A stretch of DNA of 64,000 nucleotides from Phlebotomus papatasi (lineage: Eukaryota; Arthropoda; Insecta; Diptera; Psychodidae), in the NCBI RefSeq assembly GCF_024763615.1, contig NC_077224.1, positions 73,852,712-73,916,711 of the forward strand, written 5' to 3'. The notes beneath the pieces are model-generated. The model did not search any database. It worked only from the letters and a program-made list of their open reading frames with translations, and had not been told where the DNA came from. Position numbers and translations under genes: made by a program. The number at the start of each line of letters is the position of its first letter. Position 1 is the first letter of the stretch. Positions 47,248-58,711 of the stretch are shown piece after piece.

Positions 47248-48657
47248 AATGCTCAAATTCGATTTGTTCAAGAGATTATAATTACTGGAACGAATTTCGT
47301 TCATTTCGGAAATCATCCGTCAAGTTCTTTTCACTATTATACCCCTCATGTCTCATAAAATAAACTGTATTATAATTTTTACAACTGCAGATTACTTTAT
47401 TAAATCGAACATTACAAATAAAATACTCAAATGTACAAGTGCTTGAATATCTGGTCAGTTACACAAAATTTTCAACTAGAAAGAAAAATAATGGAGTTCT
47501 CTTGTGGATAATACATAAATTGATTTTCACTCTGAGCTAAACTTGTCGATACTATAAAATAAGCTGTTGAATTCCAAAGTCGTAAAATGCAAATCCTAGA
47601 ATATATTTCATGACATTTGAAATTGATAAACGAATCTCAAGTAGTATTTTATAGAGGAAACTTACCATTTGATGTTGGTACTCTTCCAAAATCAGATGTA
47701 TTTTAATAATGAGATAATATTTTCAATGCTTTCAGAATTAACAAAGTGTAAAATATCTGAAATTGAAAACATTACTTCATTTGACTATCATTTTATCCTA
47801 AAAATGATCAATATTTTAAGGATTAAACTCAGAGTACTTTCCTGATTCCTTACCTCCAGCGTATTTATTTCACAAGTTCTTCATTAATCCATTAATCATA
47901 ATAATAATTATTGGAAAAGTTATTGCTGTAGTTATAGTTCTGTGCAATTAATGAGGATATATAAGGTTAATTCTCCATATTCATTTAAAAATAAGTAAAA
48001 CAAGTGTTAGTACATTATTGTATTTCCAAAGGGAAATTATATGTGTGGAAGTTACATGAGAGAAGAAATATATTCTCGAATTCTTAAACCTTTTTCTATT
48101 CCTTCTTTATATCGGGTAGAAAAGGAGTCATCATTAAGTGTTTCAGATACACTTATAAATTAGTTTAAACTTTAAATGCTATTCTAACGAGTTTAGAAAC
48201 TTCCTTTTTTCAAAAAATAATAAAACACTTTTTATGTTCCTTACGTGATTTGTAGTACCTCATAGAATTTGTTTAAGAACCTGACTGATAGTTACCCCGA
48301 TTTAATTTAAATTTATATATTTGTGGTGCAAAATTCACTTAAAATATCTTTGAAGACGACAAACAAAATTCCCTATCAAAAAGTGTTGAGAAAAGGCGAC
48401 AAAATAAGATATTTAAACTTAAGGCAATAATTCATGAGAGTAACCCATATGCCCATAGTTTTAATTGGCCCCAAAAGCAGGCTGTATGAGAAGTAAATGA
48501 ATAATGCTCAATGAGCCTGGTTATAATGGACTGAATGGGGTACCATTGAGTCCTAACCTAGCTTCTTTGACCACCATGAGACGGAACTATGATTTTCGAC
48601 AATGTTCCGAAATGACGAAAATACTACATTGAGACCTTTTCAACGCTTAGAAAGTAA
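47248..48657. other. AT-rich stretch, nothing recognised
   Basis: No coding, RNA or repeat feature supported. 48450-48640 is slightly GC-richer. Confidence 0.4.
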
Positions 48658-48800
48658 GGGCCTTGACAGACCTGAGGATTAGCCGAGAGACGGCTTAGCG
48701 TAATTGTATTAGAAATAATGGCTAAAGTGCATTTCTATCATTTTCCACTAAGCCGTCTCTCGGCTTAAGTCTGTAGTATGTCTTAAGTATGTCTAGGGCA
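48658..48800. mobile_element. GCCGAGAGACGGCTTA palindromic MITE
   Basis: Arms AGCCGAGAGACGGCTTAGCG and CACTAAGCCGTCTCTCGGCT are near-perfect complements around an AT-rich centre, within outer GTCTAGGGC-type ends. One of the best-preserved family members. Confidence 0.82.
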
Positions 48801-49125
48801 TAATTCTACAAGAAAGGATGACCTACCAATAGATTTGCTTGATAGAGATTTTTTCTTTTTCACAACCATGTAATATATCCCATCTGCATGAGCTACATTT
48901 GCACTATCGTGCTGGATGCGCCTATTCATCATACCTTTGTGGCTGCTGCACTTGACTTCGGATAATAAACTTACTCATGATAATCCGAGTGTCCTGTCAT
49001 CCCAGCCCCTACGGAAAATTAGTTGATCCTTTACGTAATGAAACTTGAAATTCAATTGCATAAATACTGAAGTCTAAGGAAAAGTCAAAGTTCCTTCATT
49101 CACAATGCTTGGTCTCTTCTTTATG

Positions 49126-49348
49126 CCCTAGACACACTTAGGACTTAAGCCAAGAGACAGCTTAACGTAATTATAATCAAAATAATGATTTGATTAAATT
49201 CCCGCCAGTTTCCCACTAATTAAGCCATTTCTCGGCTTAAGCCGAGAGACGGATCAGTCAGAAACAGATGGAAATATAATCTGATAATTATTTTGATTAT
49301 AATTACGCCAAACCGGCTGTCGTGTTAAGTCATAAGTATATCTAGGGC
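49126..49348. mobile_element. Two fused GCCGAGAGACGGCTTA palindromic MITEs
   Basis: CCCTAGACACACTTAGGACT begins a first copy, ending CATTTCTCGGCTTAAGCC. That end is immediately reused as the left arm of a second copy (AAGCCGAGAGACGGATCAGT), which ends ATAAGTATATCTAGGGC. Each keeps the ATTTTGATTATAATTACG core. This is a tandem or self-inserted pair. The stretch 48890-49040 between this and the previous copy is GC-richer and unidentified. Confidence 0.8.
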
Positions 49349-51463
49349 TTCAGTTTCTGTATGTTGTAAAAAGTCGAATTTACAACAATATTGTCAACAG
49401 AAAGTGAGACATTTTGGTCAGTAAACAGTTAAAATCGGAAAGTAAAAAATTTACTTTGACATGTAAAGTAAGTCATACTTACTTAAATTTATATCTTGAG
49501 TATTCTTTTTTTTTGCTACCATATATTAGACTTATTTTTCTGATGATTTAGATGTTTTCTGACTTAATGGATTTTGCCAATAGCAGTTCACTACAGGGCA
49601 TTAACTACGTGTAAAATAATCAGTATATTACACGGTATAAAAAATTCTTTTTTTGGAAAAACTGATCATTTTCATTAAAACAACACGGCTCGGCAGCAAA
49701 AAAGCCCCGCAAACACTTGAAAATGCAGATTTGTGTAATGTCTTTCTTTTCCACGGATCTTCTCGTGCTCTTGGCGCATAAATGATGAAATGGATGGATG
49801 GAAAAAATGATGAAAAACCTCTTGAGATTTTGTTGCTTTCTTTACCATTCACATCACCCTCAGAAAACCATCATCATGACTTTAGCTCGTGGTATTAATA
49901 AACGATGATATGGCTTTTAATTTTAACTATCGAACCATTTAATTAGAACATTGAGGCACACAAAAAAAAATTCGAGGAACTAATAAGAAAGTTAGTTTAA
50001 TGGCCAGTTTGGAGCCAGAAAAAAATATGGAAGAACCTTGTCCAAGAATGGTAAACAATTAAAAGAACACGTCGTTTGTCATCCGAAAGGAGATTAACAC
50101 GCTCAGTGAGATGAACCTCATGATTGTCTTCTCAGCCGTAAATCTTTCTCACATTTCTGATGATGAGACAATTTTCTCCCTGAGACACACCATTTCGATG
50201 TGCTATGGCACCAAAATGGACAACTTCCAGCAAATTAAATTTGGGCGAGTTTGAAGGTAGCAAAAGGGAAGAGGTCAGACGTGCACTTCATTAAAAATAT
50301 CCCAAGACTTGTAATGATAAAATACCAATGAAAGACTCGTAAAATGTGACGCTATATCTGTTTCCCATAAAATCCACTCTTACCCTCTATTTTCCCATCA
50401 TATTGGAATCCCAGAGAATTAGATGCTTTGGGGCATTGAAATTGGCAGCATGTTCAATTGGTAATTTAACAGATAGCTCACAAGATCAAAAAATATAGAC
50501 TTATGTTTCAGATAAAATAGTTCAAACATCCATTGAACTGAAATTCAAGAAATATCTTTTGGAAAATTTGGGAATATCATATAACGCGATAGAGATATTG
50601 CTGAAGCTACACAGATAATATTGTATGATATTACCTAATTTTTTGACCTCACGATATTTCTACCTTCTACCATCCAAAGATTCACTTCTTCATCATATCT
50701 TTGGAAACCAGACCATTTCTTAAAAATTAAATCGCACTGTTCGTTCGTCCGGTTGCTTTTAGGGTTAGTAGCCAAACGATTGGAGATAGCGACTTGAGGT
50801 CATCAGTATTACGTGCATCATTTCATGCAAATACAAAGACCTGATTATCTTAAAGTCGATACACATAAAGATAATTAAAATTACAGCTTTAAACTGTACA
50901 CATTTTCATTCTGCAATATTGGAGTACTTTTTGGAACACGATAAACTTTTAATACATATTTTCAAATTTAATTTTGTAATTTATTCTACTAACTTGAAGA
51001 AAATTATTTTAAATTAAAAAATTCTTTTGCTGTTTTATACAATTGTCCCTTTCGTACTTTTCTTTCAAAGCTTGGACAAATTGTTGTAAATCTTCTTTAA
51101 TTGTCATTGAAATTGCATAGTGACAAATCGCCTGATCGGTGCCGATTTGTCAGTCTGATTGGCAGAGTGCAGCTTTAATAAACCGTCGGTGACTGTTCAG
51201 ATTATTCCTCGTGGCATATGAAAATCTTACTAAAATGAAGTTGATAAATTTATACAAAATTCTTTGCAGAAAGTTCATTTATTTGACCAATAACAAAGTA
51301 GTTTATCCAAACTAGTTTCGTTTTAATAAATCAATGAGATTATGCAATGATTTATCACTATTTTGTCACTTAATATGGGTATAATTCTAATTCTTCTAAC
51401 AAATTTATTACGAATTATAGACAACATTTTTACAAAATGAGTGAATAACTTCCAAGACATAAG
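49349..51463. other. Unique stretch, no supported gene
   Basis: 49630-50450 is less AT-rich. An open frame on the minus strand (49628-49852) lacks motifs. A few GTCAGTAAA(C/A) motifs near 49410 resemble the repeats at 25090-25220. Otherwise nothing is seen. Confidence 0.35.
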
Positions 51464-52130
51464 AAAATATTTTGTAAAATTGTTGCTAAATGTTTGTGGA
51501 TTGATATTAGGGATTTACGAAATGCTAGTAGATCGTACACTAAAAAGTTCGTAAAAGTTTGTAATTTTTTACAAACACTATACATAAAATAAACACTTGA
51601 CGAACAATTTTTGCTCTTTACAAATATATTTGTTCATACATTTTTGTTTGTTTAACAAAACTTTATGAACAAATGACAAAATTTGAAAAACATTTTTATG
51701 TGTGTTTACAAACATTTGCAAATAAAGGTTATAAAAGAACATAATGTGAAAACACTGATGAGAGAAATCCGAGAAAGTTAAAATAACATTCCGGAAATGG
51801 TTTTTTTAACTCTACAGTATTGGTCCAAAATCGGTGTAAATATTACCCTTTTCAGGTGTATTAGGGGTTAAAGGTACCCTTTTTCATGTTAATTTTACCC
51901 TTAAAAAGGTGTAAAATTAACATAAAAAAATGTTGATATATTTTTACACCTAAAAAGTTTTATAGTTATGAAGAAAAACTGTTAGTCACACCCTCATTTT
52001 TTCTCAGTGAAGAAGTATAAATATTTACGAACTTGTTTGTGGGTTATACGGTTCACAAGCATTTCGTAAGTTCCCAGTAAGAAATCACAAACATTTCTGA
52101 AGAATTTTACGAAGTAATATTGCCTATGTA
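51464..52130. mobile_element. Long palindromic MITE (TTCGTAAA family), copy 2, interrupted
   Basis: Left part 51464-51752 and right part 52010-52130 together correspond to 21211-21652. Shared markers are CACTTGACGAAC.. and GTTTGTGGGTTATACGGTT. A CACTGAGA MITE sits between them, flanked by AA. Confidence 0.82.
51753..52009 (-). mobile_element. CACTGAGA MITE, copy J (reverse, nested)
   Basis: A 257-bp reverse copy starting CACTGATGAGAGAAATCC and ending TTTTTTCTCAGTG. AA lies on both sides. It is inserted in the TTCGTAAA palindrome, so it is younger than that copy. Confidence 0.92.
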
Positions 52131-53059
52131 AAGGCTTCTTCACACTAAGATCAATTTATTTAGAAAAAGCATATTTAAAGAAAATTTCACCTATCATTGT
52201 AGGCAGAAACGTCTGAATTTAGAAAAAGGCAAATTCTGACGAAAATTGCTTTATTTTGCTAATAACATGTTTGCCAAATTTGATTCCTATTGGCAATACA
52301 GTAGCCGTACTCACTATGGCGCTGTTATCTTGTAATATCGTTATCTCGTTATCTCGTTATGTTCTCGTAATGTATTTTATAAATGAAAAATTATAACAAG
52401 ATAACAGATTACGGAGATTACGAGATAACAACAAAAAATGTTTTTTTTATAAATTTTGGATGTAATTTTTCTATCAAATTTCTAAGTTGATTAGCTTCTC
52501 TGTCCTAAAAAAAATGGTTTGCCAAGGTTTGTTTAAGATTTGTTTTATCAAAGAAAGGGATATACAGCAGACCTTAGGATTTTAACTTTTTCATGGATCC
52601 TTTTTGATTCCCGCTTGTTTTATCGATTTATTTTTAATATAAGTAGCTAGCAGAAGTCAACATTTAATTACAATAAGTTTTTCTTTATTTAAATATTTAT
52701 CAAATATTATATATCCAAACTTTCTAAAATCGACATTAAAATATGTTAAATATTTTTGATTTAAAAAAAAAAAATCAAAAATGTATTATTTCTTCAAGTA
52801 CGACAGAATCTCCTCCGATGACCTTTTTTGTCCTTAAGATTGAAGATTTAATACTTCTTTCGAGGAGAGTTTCATTTATTTCATTCATTTATTTCAAATA
52901 CTGCTTTTGAGCTAGAGCTCTTGAAAACAAAAATTTAGACAGAAATATAGGTGTATAAAGCTTTCAATGATTGTGTGATAGCGGCCACCGCCGTCTTATC
53001 GTTGGTAACCAACCTCTAGAGTAAAATGATGGAAAACCATAAAAATATGTAGGGAAATG

Positions 53060-54630
53060 CCCTAGACACATTTACGACTTAAGCCGAGAGACGACTTAGT
53101 GTTAGTGGAAAATGATGGAAATGTAGTTTGATCATTACACTATGCAACACGGTTTTGTTAACGGAGATCTCACATGGTACGTTTGATAGAGTCAAGTCCC
53201 CTGATTAAGAATCTGGTCTTGGTTTTGCTCCTATACGTAACAATTTTTTTTTATTAATACTTTTATATTTTTTCTGCTTTGCCTTACATTATCCGTTATA
53301 TCTCAGGTTCTAGTGAACGGAACTTGAAAAGTGTGGATGCGTTGGAAAGCTCATTAGTCGAGCTTCAATTTTGATAATTACAAAAAACCTTGTAAAACCA
53401 CTCCTTCGGGGTGTAAAATTGAAGTTTCTCTAAAAATTACCAAAAAATGGTCCTAAAGTGAGGTTTTAAAAATTTGTATAAAATAAACTAAACAAAATAT
53501 TAAAAATTCAATTATACCAGGTGATAGGCCACACTTAGAACTACAATTTTGTTCATCTGAGACATCGCGCTCCGATCACTCTAAATGCCTCATTTGTTGG
53601 ATTTTGTCATTTTCCAAAAATGTGAAATACCTATTTTAGAGCAAATTTCGTATAGATGGCTGATGGAACGCTAAAATGATGGCGGAATATGTTTGGTTCC
53701 TCGTAAGAGAGACGAAACATGAATACAAAAGGACACCACGCACTGGTAGAATTACCAGATCCGCCAAGGAATTTACTCAATAAAATATTTTCATAGAATA
53801 TTTTCAACATTATTTCTATTTATTTTCATCCATCCATCTAATATTTCTTGTAGAGTGTAATTTTATTCCCGCGCATTAAACGAAATTTTTGAAGTACAGT
53901 TGATTGGAACTAGGAGTGATGGTTGGGGATATAAATGAAAATCGTGTTGATGTTCCCTCGATCGACTTAAAGAAGAATTTCAACATTTATATATGTTTGA
54001 CATATGTTATAAAAGGTTTTCTCACACATCTATACGAAATTTGCTCTAAAATAGGTATTTCACATTTTTGGAAAATGACAAAATCCAACAAATGAGGCAT
54101 TTAGAGTGATCGGAGCGCGATGTCTCAGATGAACAAAATTGTAGTTCTAAGTGTGGCCTATCACCTGGTATAATTGAATTTTTAATATTTTGTTTAGTTT
54201 ATTTTATACAAATTTTTAAAACCTCACTTTAGGACCATTTTTTGGTAATTTTTAGAGAAACTTCAATTTTACACCCCGAAGGAGTGGTTTTACAAGGTTT
54301 TTTGTAATTATCAAAATTGAAGCTCGACTAATGAGCTTTCCAACGCACCCACACCCCACACTTTTCAAGTTCCGTTCACTAGAACCTGAGATATAATGGA
54401 TAATGTAAGGCAAAGCAGAAAAGATATAAAAGTATTAATAAAAAAATAATGTTACGTGTTGGAGCAAAACCAAGACCAGATTCTTAATCAGGGGACTTGA
54501 CTCTATCAAACGTACCATGTGAGATCTCCGTTAACAAAAAAAGTTGTGAATTTGTTGCATAGTGTTATGTTTAATATAATTACGCTAAACCGTCTTTCGG
54601 CTAATCCTCAGGTATGTCAAGTCCCTAAGG
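53060..54630. mobile_element. GCCGAGAGACGGCTTA palindromic MITE split by a larger element
   Basis: Left half 53060-53137 (CCCTAGACACATTTACGACT, GCCGAGAGACGACTTAGTG, TAGTTTGATCATTA) and right half 54565-54630 (TTATGTTTAATATAATTACG, CTAAACCGTCTTTCGGCTAA, GTCAAGTCCCTAAGG) join into one family member once 53138-54564 is removed. Confidence 0.82.
53138..54564. mobile_element. 1.43-kb CACTA-type element with ~520-bp inverted repeats
   Basis: The left arm is 53138-53659 and the right arm 54028-54564, near-identical complements (e.g. TGAACAAAATTGTAGTTCTA in one, TAGAACTACAATTTTGTTCA in the other). Both ends read CACTATGCAACA inward. TTA is present at 53135-53137 and 54565-54567, a 3-bp target duplication. 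CACTA termini plus a 3-bp duplication are the defining marks of EnSpm/CACTA elements. The 368-bp centre holds only a 63-codon incidental frame, so it is non-autonomous. The left arm lacks ~10 bp present near the right tip. Confidence 0.85.
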
Positions 54631-54780
54631 CTTTCATTACTTTATTGAACCTGACCTAATTTTCTTCAAGAAATGTTTGACTTTATATTGCCATAGGTCA
54701 GATTCATCAAAGCAATATGGGGCAAAATATGAAGTGTCAAAGCCAGACTGTGTATTTACGAAGTCTCAAGACCTTTACCT
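54629..54780. mobile_element. Partial copy of the GCTTTCAGGCTTCGCACAC MITE
   Basis: Begins AAGGCTTTCATTACTTTATT and ends CAAAGCCAGACTGTGTATTT..AAGTCTCAAGACC, with inner ATTGAACCTGACC / GGTCAGATTCATCAAAG inverted. It matches 44518-44715 with lost segments. Confidence 0.55.
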
Positions 54781-55658
54781 ACAAATTATTTAAAATATTA
54801 AAGAGTGAAAGGTATTATTTTTTGTCCACAAGAAAATTTAAATTTCACAACAAATACTCTTTGTACAACTACGAACGATAATGAAAGGAAACTTGCATTT
54901 TCCTGAAGACTTATAACTTAACTTATATTATATATGTGATAAAATATTTAAACTCAGGGCAATTTACTTATCGTAAGTGTTTAATTTAATCTGTTGTCGT
55001 TAAATCGTGAAAAATAAATGAGGTAAAATGAAGTCACGAAAGCACGAGATGTCTTCTGTAACGATATATTGCAAAATTCATGCTAATAGTTATCGACTTT
55101 ACCCAGTTTTTTTTTCCAACAAGAGACTCTCAAGTTTTTCTCAGAAAAATGTTTATAACATTTAAAATAAAAAAATATTGAAAAATGATATTTTGTCACT
55201 GAAAAAAGATTTTTTTATTGTCTAAGAAAGTGACTATGCAGAACTTTGTCTTCAATTTAATACAGCATTTGGTGAGGAAAAAGCTAGATAATAGCCAAAA
55301 TCGAATTTATCATTCAGTATTGAAAATCGTGGGAAAATGGGAAAATCGTGTGTTTTTGTGCAATTTACTGCAATGTGAGACTTTGTGATTGAGTTCAGTA
55401 GAAAATTTGAATAAATGGTCTATTGATATGAGAATGCTATTCTATGCAGTTTGTGCGACAACATCAAATTGCACATTGATCTGTTTTACCCAAGGGGGAA
55501 ATATATTAATGAAATTCCGTATTCAGCAGAGGAACATAACGCAATATGTGATATGCTGCAAAATTTAAAAATTCGATTTTTTTCCAGCGAACATAAAATG
55601 CATAAATTATGCTGATTTTCAACACTTTTAGTGTTCACTGGGTTCAAATAAATAAGAC
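54781..55658. other. AT-rich stretch, nothing recognised
   Basis: No coding, RNA or repeat feature supported. Confidence 0.4.
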
Positions 55659-56934
55659 TAGGGTGAATGGTGGAAAGCGAGACATTTAAGAAAAAAAATC
55701 AATTTCAAATGCATTTTTAAACTGAATAAATAATTATTTTTTACCATTTTTTTGTATCATGGGATTCTTTGACAAATATTTTAACAGAATCTTAACAGTT
55801 GTTATTAATTATTGCAACCGAATAATCGGAAAATTCAGGAAATTAAAAAATAACACATTTTGAAAAGACGGACAACATTTTGGAAAGTAGGACAAAAACT
55901 TTTGGAAAGTTGGACATAGTGATATTAATGACAAAATATCATATAAAATATGTAGAAAATCAAATGCTGAGGGTTTTCTCTGTATACTTGCACATTTGAT
56001 GGTTATACTAATCCCTTCTTTATGTCCGGGTAACAGTTGAGGAACGCTAATTACCAAGAACTTCCTGGACGTCCAACCAAAAAGAGGTTCTGTAAATTTC
56101 ACAGACGCCTCGCGGTGTCCAGCAGTTATAGCTTTAAGGCGGATACAACATTTTAGCACATTTGGATACCAAATCCGCCCAGGTCCTTTTCCACTTGCTT
56201 TGGGAGTTCTGTAGAGGCTCCTATTTGTCTTTCACCAGGAGTTTTTGCGATATTTACTATCCATTCTGTCAGAAAAAGTGGTCTTCGGAATCTGGAAATC
56301 TTTGCAGCCTTTCTCCTGGTTAGGAGATTTTCTCCTAATCATCTGCTAACTGCTGTTTCAACTATTTCTCTGGATACTTAAGGATCTTTGTCGTTCTTGT
56401 TAACATGATTTCACTGCACAAAACCACCAAATTCATTAACCAAATCAACTTCTCCAAGATTTCATAAATCTTCTTTTGAATGCAACACGAAATTAAATCA
56501 CTTTTCTATCCTTTTTAAATGTAATATTTCACAAATATTTTTTATTCACCTTTTAAATGGATGTATGTCCTTCGATATTCACTGCGGACTTAACAATATT
56601 TCACAAATTATGCCGAAAAATTAAACAAAACACTTTGATATTTTCCTAGCAACTTCCATAAGAAACAGAGAAAATGACAACTACCGTGTGAAAGTTATGA
56701 ATATCACGCATACAATACATTTTTTAATTCTTCTTCCAAGTCACCCTTTGATTGTTTTATAACGATTTTTGCATTTTTAACTTCTGAAATAATCATAAAA
56801 TTAAGTTTAATATTCTTTTTATCGAAAATTTAAATATTTAATTGATTTATTATCAAGTTTTTAAGGAGGTGTCTCATATTCCACACTGCTTTGTCCAATT
56901 TTCCAGACTGTCTCTCTTTAGGCAAATGACCCTA
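55659..56934 (-). mobile_element. Decayed 1.28-kb pogo-like transposon
   Basis: The left end is TAGGGTGAATGGTGGAAAGC, continuing GAGACATTTA. The right end in complement is TAGGGTCATTTGCCTAAAGA, continuing GAGACAGTCT. TA lies at both edges. Subterminal CGGACAACATTTTGGAAAG / TCTGGAAAATTGGACAAAG are similar. The interior carries a broken transposase on the minus strand (55930-56400). This is the only TIR element here with recognisable coding remnants beyond the N-terminus. Confidence 0.6.
55930..56400 (-). pseudogene. Pogo/CENP-B-type transposase remnant
   Basis: Minus-strand pieces in different frames resemble the N-terminal half of pogo-group transposases. An AAKISRFRRPLF stretch (~56280-56310) fits the second helix region of a Psq-type helix-turn-helix ('AAK.F.VP..TL'). 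ELPKQVEKDLG (~56180-56210) fits the 'LP.E.EK.L' helix of the second DNA-binding domain. FLNCYPDIKKGL (~56010-56043) fits the 'FL.R.P.I..R.P' motif. Stops and frameshifts separate them, and the DDE catalytic core is not seen. A 116-codon frame over part of it is not the original reading frame. Confidence 0.5.
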
Positions 56935-57589
56935 TATCGCTTAATTTTTCCAATAAAAACTCTTAGCCTTTATGAGTATCCTTAAATTTTTTTAGTTTTA
57001 AAAACTTTTAGTACAAGAAAAGTAAAAAAATAGGTTCGAATTTCGTATTCGTATCCTTTTAATAAATTTTCTCTTTGGTATTAGCATAGTTCTTTTAAGA
57101 ATATGTCGTTAAGAAATATCTTAAATATTCTGGTGGTTTCTTCAAAAATTTAACATGGAATTTGTTACGTTTTATTCCATCCGCTATTCTGTTTCTCAAA
57201 TTTTTGCTGCATAAAATAATCGTCCTATAATTTGATAGAAATATTAATTGAAGGAGCAATCATTTTAACTTTCTATTTTTTTTTAATAAATTTATACAAG
57301 ATTTTAATAGGTTATACTTGAGAATAATTTTAAATTACATGTCTTTCAGAAGAAATGGTCAATTGAAATTCTAAGTTTTAAATTTACAATGATTAATCAA
57401 GGGACATTATGCAAGTATAGGGACAAGTCATCCTCACTAATTTAATTAAAGACTGAATGAGCTTGAAACAAGGGGTGAATAAGTATGACCGACCAGCAAG
57501 TAAACCGTGAGTGGAGCCAATCTGTCTCCACCAAGATCACGCAATCAATCTTCAAGCTTGCACTGATGTCTTTCAAATGGTGCTAAACG

Positions 57590-57735
57590 GGAAATCAGTC
57601 TCCAAGATCACAATAATTGCTCAATCAGCCTCCAGGATCGCGCTGATTGTGAGATCAGTCTCCAAAATCGCTCTGATCGCGCAATTTGTCTCCAAAATCG
57701 CACTGATCGCGCAATCAGTCTCCAGGTTTGTCTTG
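57590..57735 (+). repeat. 30-bp tandem repeat (ATCAGTCTCCAAAATCGC units)
   Basis: About five units of 30 bp, ATCAGTCTCCAAAATCGCNC plus TGATCGCGCA, with earlier degenerate units back to ~57525. Because the period is a multiple of three, both strands stay open: plus strand reads SVSKIALIAQ-type decamers, minus strand a related decamer. The array abuts the tail side of a SINE. No evidence that it is translated. Confidence 0.85.
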
Positions 57736-57820
57736 ATCAACACCCTAAGTGATCTGTGAGTGGCTGACCTATTTACCCCGTTGCTTGAAAGGTTTGTGAG
57801 TTTAAACATGCTATCTAAGA

Positions 57821-58105
57821 CAATAATACAAAAAATAATAATAATGATAATTTTGTTGGCACAACATTCCGTAAAGGAACTAAGCCTTCCCTTAGCGGCA
57901 GTACAGGCCTTCCATTCTTATTTTGTTCCTAGAAATGAGATAGTCAGTCAGATACTTCTTGTAATCAATTGCAATGAAGTTCACTGGATGCAATTCGAAC
58001 ACTGTCAACGCCAGAAAAATTTCTCGTAACCTTAAGAGATTCGAACACGGGACACTTGCAACATAAAGCGAGCACTGTACTTCTGGATTCATTGAGTGTC
58101 TCTTA
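57821..58105 (-). mobile_element. tRNA-derived SINE
   Basis: On the minus strand a tRNA-like head comes first: GTGCTCGCTTTATGTTGCAA (anticodon-arm region), then GTGTTCGAATCTC, a good B box. A unique body follows, containing CTGTACTGCCGCTAAGGGAA and CGGAATGTTGTGCCAAC, and then an ATT-repeat, T-rich tail at 57821-57855. Head, body and simple tail in that order are the layout of insect tRNA-SINEs. The A box is degenerate and the acceptor stem cannot form, so it is not a working tRNA gene. Confidence 0.6.
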
Positions 58106-58568
58106 GCAAAAAGAAAAAAATATAAATAAAAGTTCTTTTATAAACGGAACAAAAAATACTAATTGTAATGTAGCCACGCTCAGCTTCAAATAGTTCGAAT
58201 ATAAATGACTAGGCTTATACTTGTTATCTAAATTTTTTAAAAACACAAAAACTTAAATACATTCATACTTATTTTGTTTACACAAATATTGTACTGAGCA
58301 TGATCAATTTATTTTATTGGGTTGGACTTAAACTTTTCTTTCGAAATATTTATATACATCATCTTTCTCAGATATTTCCCCCTTGTTTTTATGGTGCATT
58401 TGATAAGCTGAATAATGATAGCGTTAAAGTTCTCATCCAATATCTCAGATGAGCTTTCCAAGAGCAAAAAGGATGCCATAACCACCCAGAAAAGTCCTAC
58501 CTTTCCAATCGCGATTTCAACAGAAAATGCATTAATTGACGATTCCCAATTCTCTTCTGTGATTTCAG
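58106..58568. other. Upstream region of the LRR exon (probable intron end)
   Basis: AT-rich and repeat-free. The last ~20 bases, TCTCTTCTGTGATTTCAG, form a strong 3' splice site, so this is most likely the 3' end of an intron separating a 5' UTR exon from the coding exon. Confidence 0.55.
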
Positions 58569-58711
58569 AATGCCATTAACCCAATTACTTGTCGTCGGAG
58601 TTTTGCTGACACTCCTGACTGTCGTGGCTGGAGCTGGATACCGAAAATGCCCTACAGAATGTGCCTGCAGTTCCGATTTCAAAGGGCGCCATCAGACCGT
58701 TTGCATTGGAG
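58569..58711 (+). CDS. First coding exon of a secreted or membrane LRR protein
   Basis: ATG at 58570 follows directly after an acceptor (TTCTGTGATTTCAG), so this is the first coding exon with the 5' UTR partly in an earlier exon. The exon ends at 58711 before GTGAGTTGAG and leaves phase 1. The 47 residues start MPLTQLLVVGVLLTLLTVVA, a textbook signal peptide likely cleaved near residue 22. After it comes CPTECACSSDFKGRHQTVC, the C-x3-C-x-C-x(n)-C pattern of an LRRNT cap. Leucine-rich repeats should follow on the next exon, which is not in the part I could identify. Such proteins act at the cell surface in adhesion, signalling or immunity. The subfamily cannot be told from the cap alone. Confidence 0.8.

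Noticed and set aside
53138..54564. Transib-like element, because CACTATG resembles the CACWATG heptamer
   Set aside because: Transib makes 5-bp GC-rich duplications. Here the flanks show an exact 3-bp TTA, which with CACTA ends fits the CACTA group better.
55809..56159. 116-codon minus-strand frame as a host protein
   Set aside because: It lies within a TIR element, and the better transposase similarity is in other frames of the same region.
57990..58105. Functional tRNA gene on the minus strand
   Set aside because: A good B box is present but the A box is degenerate and no acceptor stem forms. The downstream body and ATT tail indicate a SINE.
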